Positions 17,649-25,961 of a DNA stretch of 43,234 nt are shown one piece after another. The notes beneath the pieces are model-generated. The model was not told the DNA's origin. It made no database searches and saw only the letters and a list, made by a program, of their open reading frames with translations. This DNA is from Desulfobacteraceae bacterium (GTDB taxonomy: Bacteria; Desulfobacterota; Desulfobacteria; Desulfobacterales; Desulfosalsimonadaceae): positions 1 to 43,234 of the forward strand of contig JAABSL010000313.1 in the NCBI GenBank assembly GCA_011390415.1. Direction: 5' to 3'. The translations under genes and the position numbers were made by a program. How positions within the stretch are numbered: the first letter of the stretch is position 1; each line of letters starts with the position of its first letter.

Positions 17649-18371
17649 TTACAGCGGGACCATTTCTGCGTCTCCCCAGATGCCGACCTTCTCTCCGGCA
17701 ATGACCACAATTGCCGACACGCCCTTGATCCGTTTCCCGAAATCGATGGCCGGCTGGATTTTCTTTGCCGACGAGACCTGATTGCAGATGGCCGTGGCGG
17801 CGGCATCAGCCACCGCACAGGACTCGGACACCACACACACCGCGTCCGCTTTTCCGGTACTGAAAGAATGTCCGATGGTCGCCGATGAGGTACAGACCCC
17901 GAGGGAAGTTCCCGTGGAATCGAGGCGGATGCCAAAACGCAGGCTCAATGGCGATTTACCGGCAAAGATGGAATAAGTCACCGGCCGGTTGAGCTTTATA
18001 AAAATATCCCCGCCGTTTTCCACCATAATTTCATCGGAATATTTCAGAAGTTCAGTGCCCACCGATTCCGACACCGCACCGGCCACCGCGGCCATCGGCC
18101 CGACACCGGCGAGCTTGCCGGCTTGTATCATTTCCCTGACAATCAAGGGGGCCGGGCCGTCAACTGCCCATGGGGCAAGGGTTTTTAAAAAACCGGGATA
18201 CGCCCGGATATAGGATTCGATATATCCCCTGACTTTAAAGACATGCTCTCTGGCCTGGCTTTCCAGCACCCGGTTTGCGCAAATCCATAAATCCGTTTCC
18301 TGGACCGATACGCCAAAGGCCTTAAGGCCTTCGATTTTCATCACATCACGGTATGCTCTTTTCTCATACAT
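17649..18371 (-). CDS. UPF0280 family protein
   Basis: A 240-residue soluble protein of the UPF0280 family, distantly related to ApbE/FAD-transferase folds and common in methanogens and sulfate reducers. Motifs typical of the family are visible: GPMAAVAGAVSE (near 92-103), ENGGDIFIK (near 118-126), GVCTSSATIGHSFS (near 158-171) and SCAVADAAATAICN (near 183-196). No signal peptide or membrane segment is seen. The biochemical function of the family is not established, as far as I know; in some genomes it neighbours one-carbon or tetrahydromethanopterin genes. The gene starts 5 bases after the dGTPase-like gene stops, so the two are co-transcribed. A gap of about 220 bases follows before the LapA-like gene. 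Confidence 0.85.
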   Translation of the reverse strand: MYEKRAYRDVMKIEGLKAFGVSVQETDLWICANRVLESQAREHVFKVRGYIESYIRAYPGFLKTLAPWAVDGPAPLIVREMIQAGKLAGVGPMAAVAGAVSESVGTELLKYSDEIMVENGGDIFIKLNRPVTYSIFAGKSPLSLRFGIRLDSTGTSLGVCTSSATIGHSFSTGKADAVCVVSESCAVADAAATAICNQVSSAKKIQPAIDFGKRIKGVSAIVVIAGEKVGIWGDAEMVPL

Positions 18372-18376
18372 AGGAT

Positions 18377-19546
18377 CTAAAGATTAATGGGTTTGGGCCG
18401 CATAGCTTCAGGGGCCTGTCTTAAAAAATACTGGTCCGTCATGCCGGCAATAAAATCCCTGACATGTTCCTCCGGGCTGTGGATTGCCATATATTTATCC
18501 GACATGCCTTCAAGGAAGTTTTTAAAAACCGGCGAATCGGATTTTTGCGTTCTGATATCTTCTAAAAACCGCTCAAACAGGAACGTGTAAAGGGTTTCGA
18601 TATTTTTCAATTCCCCTTTGATTCGCTGATTCATGTATATTCGTTCATAATTGAATTGTTTCAATTGTTTTAATGCCGCCGAGACTTCCGGGCTGAACGA
18701 AATATACGGTTTTTCATAACTGTTTAAAATGATATCCGTAACCAGAGAGTAAACAATTTTGCCGTTGGTATCCCCCAGGCAGCCGACACTTTCCCGGGGC
18801 AGGTCGCAACGCCGGATAAGGCCCAGCCGGATAGCGTCTTCAATATCCCTGCCGATATAGCTGACCGTATCTGAAAATCGCACCACACACCCTTCCATGG
18901 TCATGGGAATCAGACGCACGGGGTTACCGGATTTCTTTTGTTCGATTTCCGCTTCATGGTCTGAAAAATTTTTCCCGGCAGCCGGCGCCACCCGCTGGTT
19001 GTGGATTTCGCCGTCGTGGCACAAGATGCCGTCGATGGTCTGGAGGCACAAATTCCAGCCGCGGCCTTTGCGCTCCACTTTGTCCAGAAATTGCACGCTC
19101 TGCACGTTGTGGTGAAAGCGGCCGATATTCAATGAATTGCAGAGCGCTGACAACATTCTTTCCCCGTCATGACCAAACGGCGGATGTCCCACATCATGGC
19201 CGATGGCAATGGCTTCAATCAGGTCTTCATTTAATCCGAGAAACCGGCCGATGGTTCTGGCCACTTTGGAAACCAGCTGAACATGGAGCATCCGGTGAGT
19301 GATATGATCATTTTTGACCAGGTAAAAAACCTGGGTTTTATCGATATACCGGGTATAGGCCATGGAATTGATGATGCGGTCCACATCTACTGAAAAATTC
19401 TGCCGGTAATCAGTGGCCAGCCGTTTTTCCGGCAACCTTCGCATTCCGCCAATGCTCTTTGTGGCATAACCGGCGAGCAGATCCGTCTCCCGGTGATCCA
19501 GAACTCCCCTTAATTTTTCCAGGGAGTCTTTGCTATATTTCGCCAT
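18377..19546 (-). CDS. dgt: Deoxyguanosinetriphosphate triphosphohydrolase-like HD protein
   Basis: A 389-residue HD-superfamily nucleotide hydrolase that would split dNTPs into the deoxynucleoside and triphosphate. Metal ligands are visible: H84 in THRMLH, H117-D118 in GHDVGHPPFGHDG, and the conserved aspartate in RFSDTVSYIGRD. The R-E-TD-LAGYA start is typical of the short dGTPase-like group, and E. coli Dgt is longer (505 residues). Substrate preference cannot be told from the sequence; relatives of this size can act on several dNTPs. The start overlaps the end of the ATP-grasp gene by 14 bases, and UPF0280 follows after 5 bases, giving a tight operon. There is no sign of decay. Confidence 0.88.
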   Translation of the reverse strand: MAKYSKDSLEKLRGVLDHRETDLLAGYATKSIGGMRRLPEKRLATDYRQNFSVDVDRIINSMAYTRYIDKTQVFYLVKNDHITHRMLHVQLVSKVARTIGRFLGLNEDLIEAIAIGHDVGHPPFGHDGERMLSALCNSLNIGRFHHNVQSVQFLDKVERKGRGWNLCLQTIDGILCHDGEIHNQRVAPAAGKNFSDHEAEIEQKKSGNPVRLIPMTMEGCVVRFSDTVSYIGRDIEDAIRLGLIRRCDLPRESVGCLGDTNGKIVYSLVTDIILNSYEKPYISFSPEVSAALKQLKQFNYERIYMNQRIKGELKNIETLYTFLFERFLEDIRTQKSDSPVFKNFLEGMSDKYMAIHSPEEHVRDFIAGMTDQYFLRQAPEAMRPKPINL

Positions 19547-20315
19547 TGCGGATCATTGCCTCCATCATTTGATAATAATCCAGACCGGCCTGCTTAAAAC
19601 CGGCCTTGCCGTATTTCATGTTGGCTTCCAGAACATAAAACTGATTCTGGTGTTCACAAATATCGATGCCCACATCATTCCACCCGCAGCCTTTTGCCGT
19701 ATCCAGGGCAAGGGCCAGCGCTTTTTCAGGAATATCATCAAACGTAATCTTAGCCCCGTGTTCCACATTGCTTCTGAATTCCCCCGGTGCATTTATCCGC
19801 CAATATGCATGGACAATGCGATGACCAATAATAACCACCCGGAGATCTCTGTCAATCGGCAGGTATTGCTGAATATAGGCAACTTTTGTCAGGTTGCAGT
19901 ATTGCTCAAGTGCTTCCTGATTGCAGATTAAAAACACCCCGCGGCCCAAAGCGGACCCCCGGGGGATTTTTGCGATAAACGGAAAACTGAAATAAGATAA
20001 GATCTTTTCCCGTTTAGTTCTGGCATAAAAGGTCCGGGTGGCCGGATGGGGAATTTTCCGCAGTTTAAATAATGCGGTCTGCTTGATTTTATCCTGGGCA
20101 AACCGGTAGGTATGCACACTGGGAAATATTTTTTTTCCCATGGCAGCAAACATGTCCGCGTAAAATGATGACGGATAATAAATCCTGTCGGAATTGCTGA
20201 TCAGGGATTTTTCTTCGGTGGTGTAATCTGAAAAATTCGGGTGAACCCCCAGCGTGATAACATTGCGGCAGGGCTTCAGCCGGGCTTCCAGTGCAATGAC
20301 CGTTGGAGGCTTCAT
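19533..20315 (-). CDS. ATP-grasp ligase, RimK-like
   Basis: A 260-residue soluble protein of the ATP-grasp superfamily, RimK/GshB-like. It would activate a carboxylate as acyl phosphate and join it to an amine or thiol. The ATP-grasp pattern is visible: the lysine in PFIAKIPRGSALGRGV (glycine-rich loop), AYIQQYLPIDRDLRVVII (second nucleotide-binding lobe), and the metal-binding VGIDICEHQNQFYVLEANMK, with the D, E and N of the D-E-x-N motif. The first 90 residues form the preATP-grasp domain. The substrate is unknown. It begins exactly where the upstream LolB-like gene ends and overlaps the dGTPase-like gene by 14 bases, so translation is probably coupled across all three. Confidence 0.82.
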   Translation of the reverse strand: MKPPTVIALEARLKPCRNVITLGVHPNFSDYTTEEKSLISNSDRIYYPSSFYADMFAAMGKKIFPSVHTYRFAQDKIKQTALFKLRKIPHPATRTFYARTKREKILSYFSFPFIAKIPRGSALGRGVFLICNQEALEQYCNLTKVAYIQQYLPIDRDLRVVIIGHRIVHAYWRINAPGEFRSNVEHGAKITFDDIPEKALALALDTAKGCGWNDVGIDICEHQNQFYVLEANMKYGKAGFKQAGLDYYQMMEAMIRNGEI

Positions 20316-21104
20316 TTAATCCATCGGCGTGATTTCAAACATGTCCGGCCGCAGGTCAATATCCACCCATTGCCGGTCAACGGTAAAACAAAATCCCTGG
20401 TTTTCCGCATTCTCAATTTCGACGAAAAAAGGAACAGACTTTCCGTCAACCGTTCTGATATCATTTAACGTGGCCTGATATATTTTATCTCCCCACTTGA
20501 ATATTTCCACCTTTTCAATCACAGACCCCTTAAAAAATATTTTTTCCACCACCCCCAGCCAGGTTTTTTTGAAAATCAGCACACACCGGTCGTTTTTCCC
20601 GGCCTGCTCTCCGGCCGTTTCCCCGCATTGCTCGAAAGAGATCGCATCATGTTCATAAACCGGAATACCGCCGGCCAGCAAGTCGATCACCTCGCTGGCT
20701 CTGATCGAAACGCCGGTAACCGGCTCCAGGTTTGGATCCGTACTTTTTTTCCGGTATATCTGTTCATCCATATGGGAGAAAAAAAGGTAGTGGTTCCCGT
20801 CAAAAATAAATTTTGCCACCGGCTGGCCGGGAAGCCCTAAAAATTCGATACGAAGCCGGCCATCCGCCGTCCCCAGCCAGGCTGCCCGGGATGTCCGTGA
20901 CAGGCCGCGATCCCGGATCCGGATCCGGCCAATCCCTTTAAACGATTGCACGGCCGCGTTTTTCTGTTCAATGAGTGACAGCAGACGATCGACCCGGGGC
21001 GGGGCGCCTTGAAACGAAAAATCAGCGTCTTTTCCGACGATACTATAACAGGCCGGCAGCCAGGTAAGGGCCAAAAAAAAAGCAACCCAGGCGGTAACTC
21101 TCAT
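20316..21104 (-). CDS. LolB-like/DUF4292-type outer-membrane lipoprotein
   Basis: A 262-residue lipoprotein. The signal peptide ends at a lipobox LPAC (cysteine near residue 19). The mature part has the pattern of the LolB/LolA-like half-barrel seen in DUF4292 proteins: a helix with AAVQSFKGIGRIRIRD, then strands (LRIEFLGLPGQPVAKFIFDG, NHYLFFSHMDEQIYRK), and later AT-LNDIRTVDGKSVPFF. Such proteins bind lipids or lipoproteins at the outer membrane, but this role is not proven here. It follows the TPR lipoprotein by 5 bases and is directly abutted by the ATP-grasp gene, so it shares their operon. In related genomes a TPR lipoprotein and a DUF4292 lipoprotein are often paired, from memory. Confidence 0.75.
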   Translation of the reverse strand: MRVTAWVAFFLALTWLPACYSIVGKDADFSFQGAPPRVDRLLSLIEQKNAAVQSFKGIGRIRIRDRGLSRTSRAAWLGTADGRLRIEFLGLPGQPVAKFIFDGNHYLFFSHMDEQIYRKKSTDPNLEPVTGVSIRASEVIDLLAGGIPVYEHDAISFEQCGETAGEQAGKNDRCVLIFKKTWLGVVEKIFFKGSVIEKVEIFKWGDKIYQATLNDIRTVDGKSVPFFVEIENAENQGFCFTVDRQWVDIDLRPDMFEITPMD

Positions 21105-21109
21105 CCGGC

Positions 21110-22867
21110 TTAATATCCCTCGGGCTGAAGAAATTCAATTTTTTCCCGCAGTTTTTCCTGATCTTCTTCCCTGTCTTCTTTTTCAAGTGCCTGCTTATAA
21201 TATTCAAGGGCTTTTTCGGGATTATCCATCCGGTGATACACATCACCCAAATGCTCAAGAACCACAGGATCATCCGGAATCAATTCTACTGCCCGCTGAA
21301 GCTGCAGCAAGGCTTCCTCCAGAAGCCCCTTTTTAAAATAAACCCATCCCAGGCTGTCGATGATGTAGCCGTTATCCGGTTTCTGTTCCAATGCCTTTTT
21401 AATCATGGCTTCGGCTTCATCCAGTTTTATGCCTTTGTCCGCATAGGTATACCCCAGATAATTCAATGCATCCGCATGCTCCGGATTCAGCTCAAGCACT
21501 GCTTTCATCTGTTCGACCGCCAGATCGGTTTTATCCTGCCGGTCATAAATAACACCGAGCTCAAACAACAGGTCGGCATTTTCCGGATCAATCAAAAGCC
21601 CTTCTTTGATCAGTTCAACCGCTTCTTCGATCATTTCCTTTTCTTTATAAAAAGAACTCAAATAAGGGATCAATGAAAGCTTTTCCGAATCCGCAACTTG
21701 GGTCATGCCATCTTCCAGCACCGCGATACCCGAATCAAAGTCATTATTATTATAATAAATAATGGCCATGTGGATCAGCGCATTTTCATAAAACCGGGTA
21801 TCCGGCCGGATCTTTTTAAAATTTTCAAGGGCCAGTTCCGTATTTTCTTTTTCATAATGAACAATCGCTGTTGCATAAGCGATCTCGGAACTTTCCGGCG
21901 CACCCGCCGACATGCCCTTTAAAACAATAATCGCATCATCGACGCGTTTCTGAAGAATCAGATATTGCAATACCGTGCCGATAACATTGGGATCATTTAT
22001 ACTTCGCCTGCCCAGATCCTTTAAAATGGATTTTGATTTTTCTTTGTCTTTTTTATTGTACAACAATCCCAGTTCAATGGCGGAAATGATATTGTCCGGA
22101 TTCCGCTCAAGGATATCCTGGTACATTTCTATTATTTTTTTGTCCTGGCCGGTTAACCGATAGAGCTTAATAAGTTCCAGACGGGCCTCATCCAGAGACG
22201 GTGAAAGTTCCAGCGCCTTGTAAAACGATTCTTCGGCCTTGTCGTAATCTCCTCTCACCCCGTAAATCTCTCCGGTATAATAATGCCCCACATAATTATC
22301 CGGAAAGAGCCCGAGCATTTTTTCAAAAATACGAAACGCGTTGTCCATATCGCCTTCTGAAAAATACATTTTCCCCAGGATCTGATAAACACTTTTGCGT
22401 TCCGGATCTATTTCAAGAACCTTTTCATAAATCGGTTTAACGTCTGCCGCTTTATCTATAGTTCGCCGGATGGTGGCGGACATCAGCAGGGCGTCCACCG
22501 AATCCGGCTGCTGTTCAAGAATCATTTCCACAACGGCCAGGGCATTTTCATTTTCTTTCTTGTGAAGATACAAGACGGCCAGCTCTTTTTTTAGATATAC
22601 TGATTCCGGATCATTCTCGATGGCCATTTTTAAGAGATCAATCGCTGATTCCAGATCTCCGCGGCCTTTTGAAAGTTCTGATTCCATAAACAGATAATAG
22701 CTGTCGTCCGGCCCCGAGATCTCCTGATCCGCCGGCGATTTTATTCTCATTTCGGCCTCATAAAAATCAACTGAAGGACCTTTGGATTGAACTTTTTGAA
22801 GTCCGCACCCGCCCAGAAAAAACACACAAAAGATTAAAACAGCGAACGTACCTATCAATTTATTCAT
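21110..22867 (-). CDS. TPR-repeat lipoprotein
   Basis: A 585-residue exported lipoprotein. The signal peptide (MNKLIGTFAVLIFCVFFLGGC) ends in a clear LGGC lipobox with cysteine at 21. The rest is built of about a dozen 34-residue tetratricopeptide repeats, for example SVYQILGKMYFSEGDMDNAF, and FDSGIAVLEDG and ADALNYLGYTYADKGIKLDE further on. Such solenoids scaffold protein complexes in the envelope; no enzymatic domain is seen. I place the start at 22867, not 22942, because the first 25 residues of the longer form are basic and precede the signal peptide, while the shorter form begins with a canonical signal. The gene follows the sigma factor, and the LolB-like lipoprotein follows 5 bases after its stop. 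Confidence 0.85.
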   Translation of the reverse strand: MNKLIGTFAVLIFCVFFLGGCGLQKVQSKGPSVDFYEAEMRIKSPADQEISGPDDSYYLFMESELSKGRGDLESAIDLLKMAIENDPESVYLKKELAVLYLHKKENENALAVVEMILEQQPDSVDALLMSATIRRTIDKAADVKPIYEKVLEIDPERKSVYQILGKMYFSEGDMDNAFRIFEKMLGLFPDNYVGHYYTGEIYGVRGDYDKAEESFYKALELSPSLDEARLELIKLYRLTGQDKKIIEMYQDILERNPDNIISAIELGLLYNKKDKEKSKSILKDLGRRSINDPNVIGTVLQYLILQKRVDDAIIVLKGMSAGAPESSEIAYATAIVHYEKENTELALENFKKIRPDTRFYENALIHMAIIYYNNNDFDSGIAVLEDGMTQVADSEKLSLIPYLSSFYKEKEMIEEAVELIKEGLLIDPENADLLFELGVIYDRQDKTDLAVEQMKAVLELNPEHADALNYLGYTYADKGIKLDEAEAMIKKALEQKPDNGYIIDSLGWVYFKKGLLEEALLQLQRAVELIPDDPVVLEHLGDVYHRMDNPEKALEYYKQALEKEDREEDQEKLREKIEFLQPEGY

Positions 22868-22925
22868 TTTTTTGTTCCGATTTGCGCGATGAAAATTTTT
22901 ATTTCTGCCTGAGTTAAGCCCGGGT

Positions 22926-23972
22926 CTATTCATATAAGTCAAAATCAGGGATCTCGTCTTTGAAGAATGTCTTCATTTTTTTTATTATATTTTTTTCCAG
23001 CTGGCGCACCCGCTCTCTTGATATATTGTATTTATCACCAATATCCTGAAGGGTTAACGGCGTGTCCGTAAATATCCGTTTATCAAATATTTCAAGCTCC
23101 CGCTCTGCCAGTTGTTTCCGAAAGGTCGCCACATTTTCCTGTAAAAGGGTTTCAATTTCTTTTTTGGCGACCTGGCTCTCAACAGAGACCGCTTCCGAAC
23201 TCAGAAACTCCCCTCTTTCCGTATCCGAATCTTCTTTCAGCGGGGCGTCCAGCGAAACATCCCAACCGTCAAGCCGCTGGTCCATCTCCATCACCTCTTT
23301 TTCAGAAACCCCCAACCGGTCGGACAACAGCTGGGTGTGGGGAACAAAACCCTCGTCAATGAGTTTTTGTTTTTCCTTTTTCAGCTTGAAAAAAAGCTTC
23401 CGCTGCCCCTGGGTGGTTCCGATTTTGACCAGCCGCCAGTTGTCCATTATAAATTTCAGGATATAGGCTTTTATCCAGAAGGAAGCATAATAAGAAAACT
23501 TCACATTTTTATACGGATCAAATTTCTGGACCGCCTGCATCAGCCCGATATTGCCTTCCTGAATAAGATCCAGAAGGTTCTGCATCCACACCCGCTGAAA
23601 CTCTAAGGCGATCTTCACCACCAGCCTTAAATTAGACGTCGCCATAATAAACGCTGCGTCCGAGTCACCTTCTTCAGTAATTCTTCTGCCCAGTTCTATT
23701 TCCTCTTCCCGGGTAAGAAGCCGGTATTGATTAATTTCAGCCAGATACCGCTGAAGCGGGTCATATTCAACAAGACTTTTATCCGCGCCGGTTCTTGCAC
23801 CCGATTTTTGCTGAGCCGCTAAATTATTAATTTCCGGATTTTTTTCCTTCTTTTCACCCGTGTCTTTTTTCTTGTTTTTCGGGTTTTTCTTTGGCGAATT
23901 TTCGACTTTCGGGTCTTTGGCAACCGTTTTCTTATTTTTTTTCTTTGTATCACTCATTATGATATCAACCAT
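22926..23972 (-). CDS. rpoH: RNA polymerase sigma-70 family factor, RpoH (sigma-32)-like
   Basis: A 348-residue alternative sigma factor. A lysine-rich, low-complexity N-terminal tail of about 65 residues precedes region 1.2 (DPLQRYLAEINQYRLLTREE). Region 2 follows (LDLIQEGNIGLMQAVQKFDP, then FSYYASFWIKAYILKFIM). The RpoH-box-like QRKLFFKLK in TTQGQRKLFFKLKKEKQKL supports a heat-shock-type sigma-32. Region 4 ends with the helix-turn-helix LTLQDIGDKYNISRERVRQLE. Residues contacting -10 and -35 elements are present. The basic tail is unusual for RpoH. The alternative start at 23957 (MSDTKKK) differs by only five codons. It heads the minus-strand run; the TPR lipoprotein begins 59 bases after its stop codon. 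Confidence 0.87.
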   Translation of the reverse strand: MVDIIMSDTKKKNKKTVAKDPKVENSPKKNPKNKKKDTGEKKEKNPEINNLAAQQKSGARTGADKSLVEYDPLQRYLAEINQYRLLTREEEIELGRRITEEGDSDAAFIMATSNLRLVVKIALEFQRVWMQNLLDLIQEGNIGLMQAVQKFDPYKNVKFSYYASFWIKAYILKFIMDNWRLVKIGTTQGQRKLFFKLKKEKQKLIDEGFVPHTQLLSDRLGVSEKEVMEMDQRLDGWDVSLDAPLKEDSDTERGEFLSSEAVSVESQVAKKEIETLLQENVATFRKQLAERELEIFDKRIFTDTPLTLQDIGDKYNISRERVRQLEKNIIKKMKTFFKDEIPDFDLYE

Positions 23973-24085
23973 TAAATTTTAATATTTCAAATTATTATGG
24001 GCAGACAAATGATTTTTAAAAATCCTGCATGTCACCGCAAATTGCAATTTTTAAATATATCCTTTTAAATTATTACTGAATTTAT

Positions 24086-24114
24086 ATTACAATGGGTATA
24101 AGGATAAATTACAA
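24086..24114 (-). promoter_or_regulatory. Candidate sigma-70-type promoter for the sigma factor gene
   Basis: On the minus strand TTGTAA (24109-24114) and TGTAAT (24086-24091) are 17 bases apart, matching 4 and 5 of 6 consensus positions. It would start transcription near 24079, about 105 bases before the sigma-32-like start. The surrounding 23973-24261 region is very AT-rich, so chance matches are possible. Confidence 0.35.
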
Positions 24115-24261
24115 GAAGCAATTATTAAATTTACAATTCAAAACTCATATTTTTCAATCACATTTAAGTCATATTTCCATGGGCCGATAATGTAATTTTT
24201 ATATTATATTAGATATGGACAAAAAAAACAAACCATGTTAGTTACTTTTTTTTATAAAAAT

Positions 24262-24338
<77 letters not shown>

Positions 24339-24345
24339 TAATATC

Positions 24346-24380
24346 AAAGGCTTGTGAAAAACCATCACAAGCCTTTTTTA
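24346..24380 (+). terminator. Terminator of tRNA-Arg
   Basis: A 12-base stem, AAAGGCTTGTGA at 24346-24357 and TCACAAGCCTTT at 24365-24376, followed by a run of T, begins 8 bases after the CCA end. It is a standard intrinsic terminator on the plus strand. Confidence 0.88.
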
Positions 24381-24629
24381 TTTTTACGGGCGTTGGGCCA
24401 ACATTGTACCAATTTGAATTTTTCAATGCGGTGGCAGCGCGGCCGCCCATTCAGCAATATAACTGACGGGCATTAAGTTGAAGCGGTCCCGGTTCTGCCA
24501 GAATTTTCCCTGTTACAAAAAAAGCGATTTGTCGATTGATTTTTCATAGGCCGCTGCTTTGGTGATTTTACCCTCCAGATGCAAACCCGTTGCATATATT
24601 TTCAAACTTTGCGCAATCGCTGGTAGTAT

Positions 24630-24658
24630 TTGACAAAATCGCCGGCTTCTTTTATTAA
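24630..24658 (+). promoter_or_regulatory. Candidate sigma-70 promoter for the enoyl-CoA hydratase gene
   Basis: A perfect TTGACA at 24630-24635 and TATTAA at 24653-24658 (4 of 6) are 17 bases apart. Transcription would start near 24665 and leave a leader of about 130 bases before the ATG at 24797. Confidence 0.55.
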
Positions 24659-24796
24659 AATGACAATCCTGCAACACGAAAAATGCCACAAAACAAACGA
24701 TTTCTTTATTATAGGTTCATTCTTTTGGGTTGCATACTTCAAGACTGATACTTCAGCATTAACACTTTTGTTTTCATATTTTACGGAGGGAACCAC

Positions 24797-25588
24797 ATGG
24801 CTTACAATAACATAATTTTTGAAATCACCGATCAGATTGCCACCATCACCATTAACCGCCCCAAAGCATTAAATGCACTCAACACGGAAGTTTTAAATGA
24901 ATTGCTTCACGCGGTTGAGTCGGTGGCCGCTGATGAAGAGATCCGGGTTCTGATTCTCACGGGCAGCGGTGAGAAAGCGTTTGTTGCCGGAGCAGACATA
25001 GCGGAACTGGCCGAGCTGAACAGTCTTGGCGCCAAATTTTTTGCCGTTACCGGTCACAAGACCATGGATGCGATTGGGTCCCTCGCGATTCCCGTGATTG
25101 CGGCGGTTAACGGTTTTGCCCTGGGCGGCGGGCTGGAACTGGCGCTTTCGTGTGATTTTATGTATGCATCTGAAAATGCCAAATTCGGGCTTCCGGAAAT
25201 CACGCTGGGCATTATCCCCGGCTTCGGGGGCACCCAGCGCCTTTCGCGCATCATAGGGAAAAACCGGGCCAAAGAAATGATTTTTACCGGCAAAATGATT
25301 TCCGCACAAGAAGCCGCGCAAATGGGATTTGTTAATCAGGTGGTGCCGGCGGAAACACTCATGGAAACGGTCAGAAAAACCGCTTCGGCCATGGCATCCA
25401 AAGGAAAGTTTTCCTTAAATCAGGCCAAGCAGACAATCAATCAGGGGCTGGATGTGGATCTGCAGACCGGTTGCCGCATGGAAATTGATGCATTTGCTTT
25501 GTGCCTTTCCAGTGAAGACGCCGCCGAAGGCACCCGGGCGTTTCTGGAAAAACGCAAACCGGCTTTTAAAGGGAAATTAAAAGGCTAA
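24797..25588 (+). CDS. Enoyl-CoA hydratase (crotonase family)
   Basis: A 263-residue soluble crotonase that would hydrate trans-2-enoyl-CoA to 3-hydroxyacyl-CoA in beta-oxidation or a reverse pathway. The two catalytic glutamates are present: E114 in GGGLELALSCDF and E134 in GLPEITLG. The oxyanion hole is formed by AGADIAEL (about 64-71) and the GGG at 110-112. The length equals that of standard short-chain crotonases. The ribosome site GGAGGG lies 7 bases before the ATG and a good promoter candidate lies upstream. It could be a crotonase for butyryl-type CoA or for aromatic-acid ring-derived substrates; the sequence does not tell. It is separated from paaK by a structured RNA region, so it is probably its own unit. 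Confidence 0.93.
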   Translation: MAYNNIIFEITDQIATITINRPKALNALNTEVLNELLHAVESVAADEEIRVLILTGSGEKAFVAGADIAELAELNSLGAKFFAVTGHKTMDAIGSLAIPVIAAVNGFALGGGLELALSCDFMYASENAKFGLPEITLGIIPGFGGTQRLSRIIGKNRAKEMIFTGKMISAQEAAQMGFVNQVVPAETLMETVRKTASAMASKGKFSLNQAKQTINQGLDVDLQTGCRMEIDAFALCLSSEDAAEGTRAFLEKRKPAFKGKLKG

Positions 25589-25609
25589 ACTTTTCACTTG
25601 ACTTATTTC

Positions 25610-25648
25610 ATTGTAACAATTTAATTGTATTGTAAATTATAATATAAT
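25610..25648 (+). promoter_or_regulatory. Palindromic operator-like site and overlapping TATAAT hexamers
   Basis: ATTGTAACAAT at 25610-25620 is a perfect 11-base inverted repeat. It is followed by two overlapping TATAAT hexamers at 25638-25643 and 25643-25648. No good -35 element lies at 17 bases. This could be a regulated promoter for the structured RNA and the paaK operon, with the palindrome as an activator or repressor site. Confidence 0.4.
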
Positions 25649-25703
25649 TAAAATTAATTCAAACCGGCTGAATCCGATTAATGAAAAGTTTTGATCCCAA
25701 AAA

Positions 25704-25864
25704 ACGCCTCATGGTAATTTTTTACTTTTTTAAATAGTCTTCCCATGGGGCGTCAGTAAACCAGATACTGAACTTCACTTACCGCTATGGGGAGACGGAT
25801 AATGCACCCCTGTGGCAAATATTCAAAAAGGCTGTGGGGCTTATCACCTACAGCCTTTTTTTTT
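25704..25864 (+). ncRNA. Candidate structured leader RNA or small RNA upstream of paaK
   Basis: Four successive hairpins can be drawn between the hydratase and paaK genes. Hairpin 1 has 25704-25714 paired with 25743-25753 (11 pairs, one G-U). Hairpin 2 has CAGTA/TACTG at 25754-25758 and 25766-25770. Hairpin 3 has 25784-25792 paired with 25807-25816 (9 pairs, one bulge). Hairpin 4 is the terminator at 25825-25864. The arrangement suggests a cis-acting attenuator or riboswitch, or an independent small RNA of about 160-210 bases. I compared it mentally with TPP, SAM, c-di-GMP, fluoride, T-box, SRP and 6S RNAs and recognised none. No start codon with a ribosome site opens a leader peptide that I trust. 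Confidence 0.45.
25825..25864 (+). terminator. Intrinsic terminator ahead of paaK
   Basis: AAAAAGGCTGT at 25825-25835 pairs perfectly with ACAGCCTTTTT at 25850-25860, and the T-run continues to 25864. It lies about 100 bases before the paaK start. Transcription arriving from upstream must read through it, as expected of an attenuator, or end there, as expected of a small RNA. Confidence 0.8.
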
Positions 25865-25961
25865 AAACCCGGGTTGAGCGTTTCAAATTTTGAAATAATT
25901 ATTTTTATATCTAATATTCAACATGTTGTTCAAAGGAAAAATGTGATGGAAGGAGGCAAGG

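Larger units (their letters stand above)
24339..24796. other. Intergenic region between tRNA-Arg and the enoyl-CoA hydratase
   Basis: 458 bases without a believable gene. It holds the tRNA terminator, a candidate promoter at 24630-24658 and the 5' leader of the hydratase gene. Open frames here are either antisense to the tRNA or lack ribosome sites and known motifs. Although it borders a tRNA 3' end, I saw no integrase and no repeated tRNA end, so there is no support for an attachment site. Confidence 0.6.

Noticed and set aside
17504-17935. Minus-strand frame of 143 residues overlapping UPF0280
   Set aside because: It is out of frame with the recognised gene, Arg/Ser/Pro-rich and without a ribosome site.
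24339-24796. Possible integrase remnant or attachment site after tRNA-Arg
   Set aside because: No integrase motifs such as R-H-R-Y and no second copy of the tRNA 3' end were seen in the window.
25704-25864. 6S RNA or a T-box leader
   Set aside because: The stems are separate and not one long rod with a bubble, and no T-box TGGNACCGCG motif is present.
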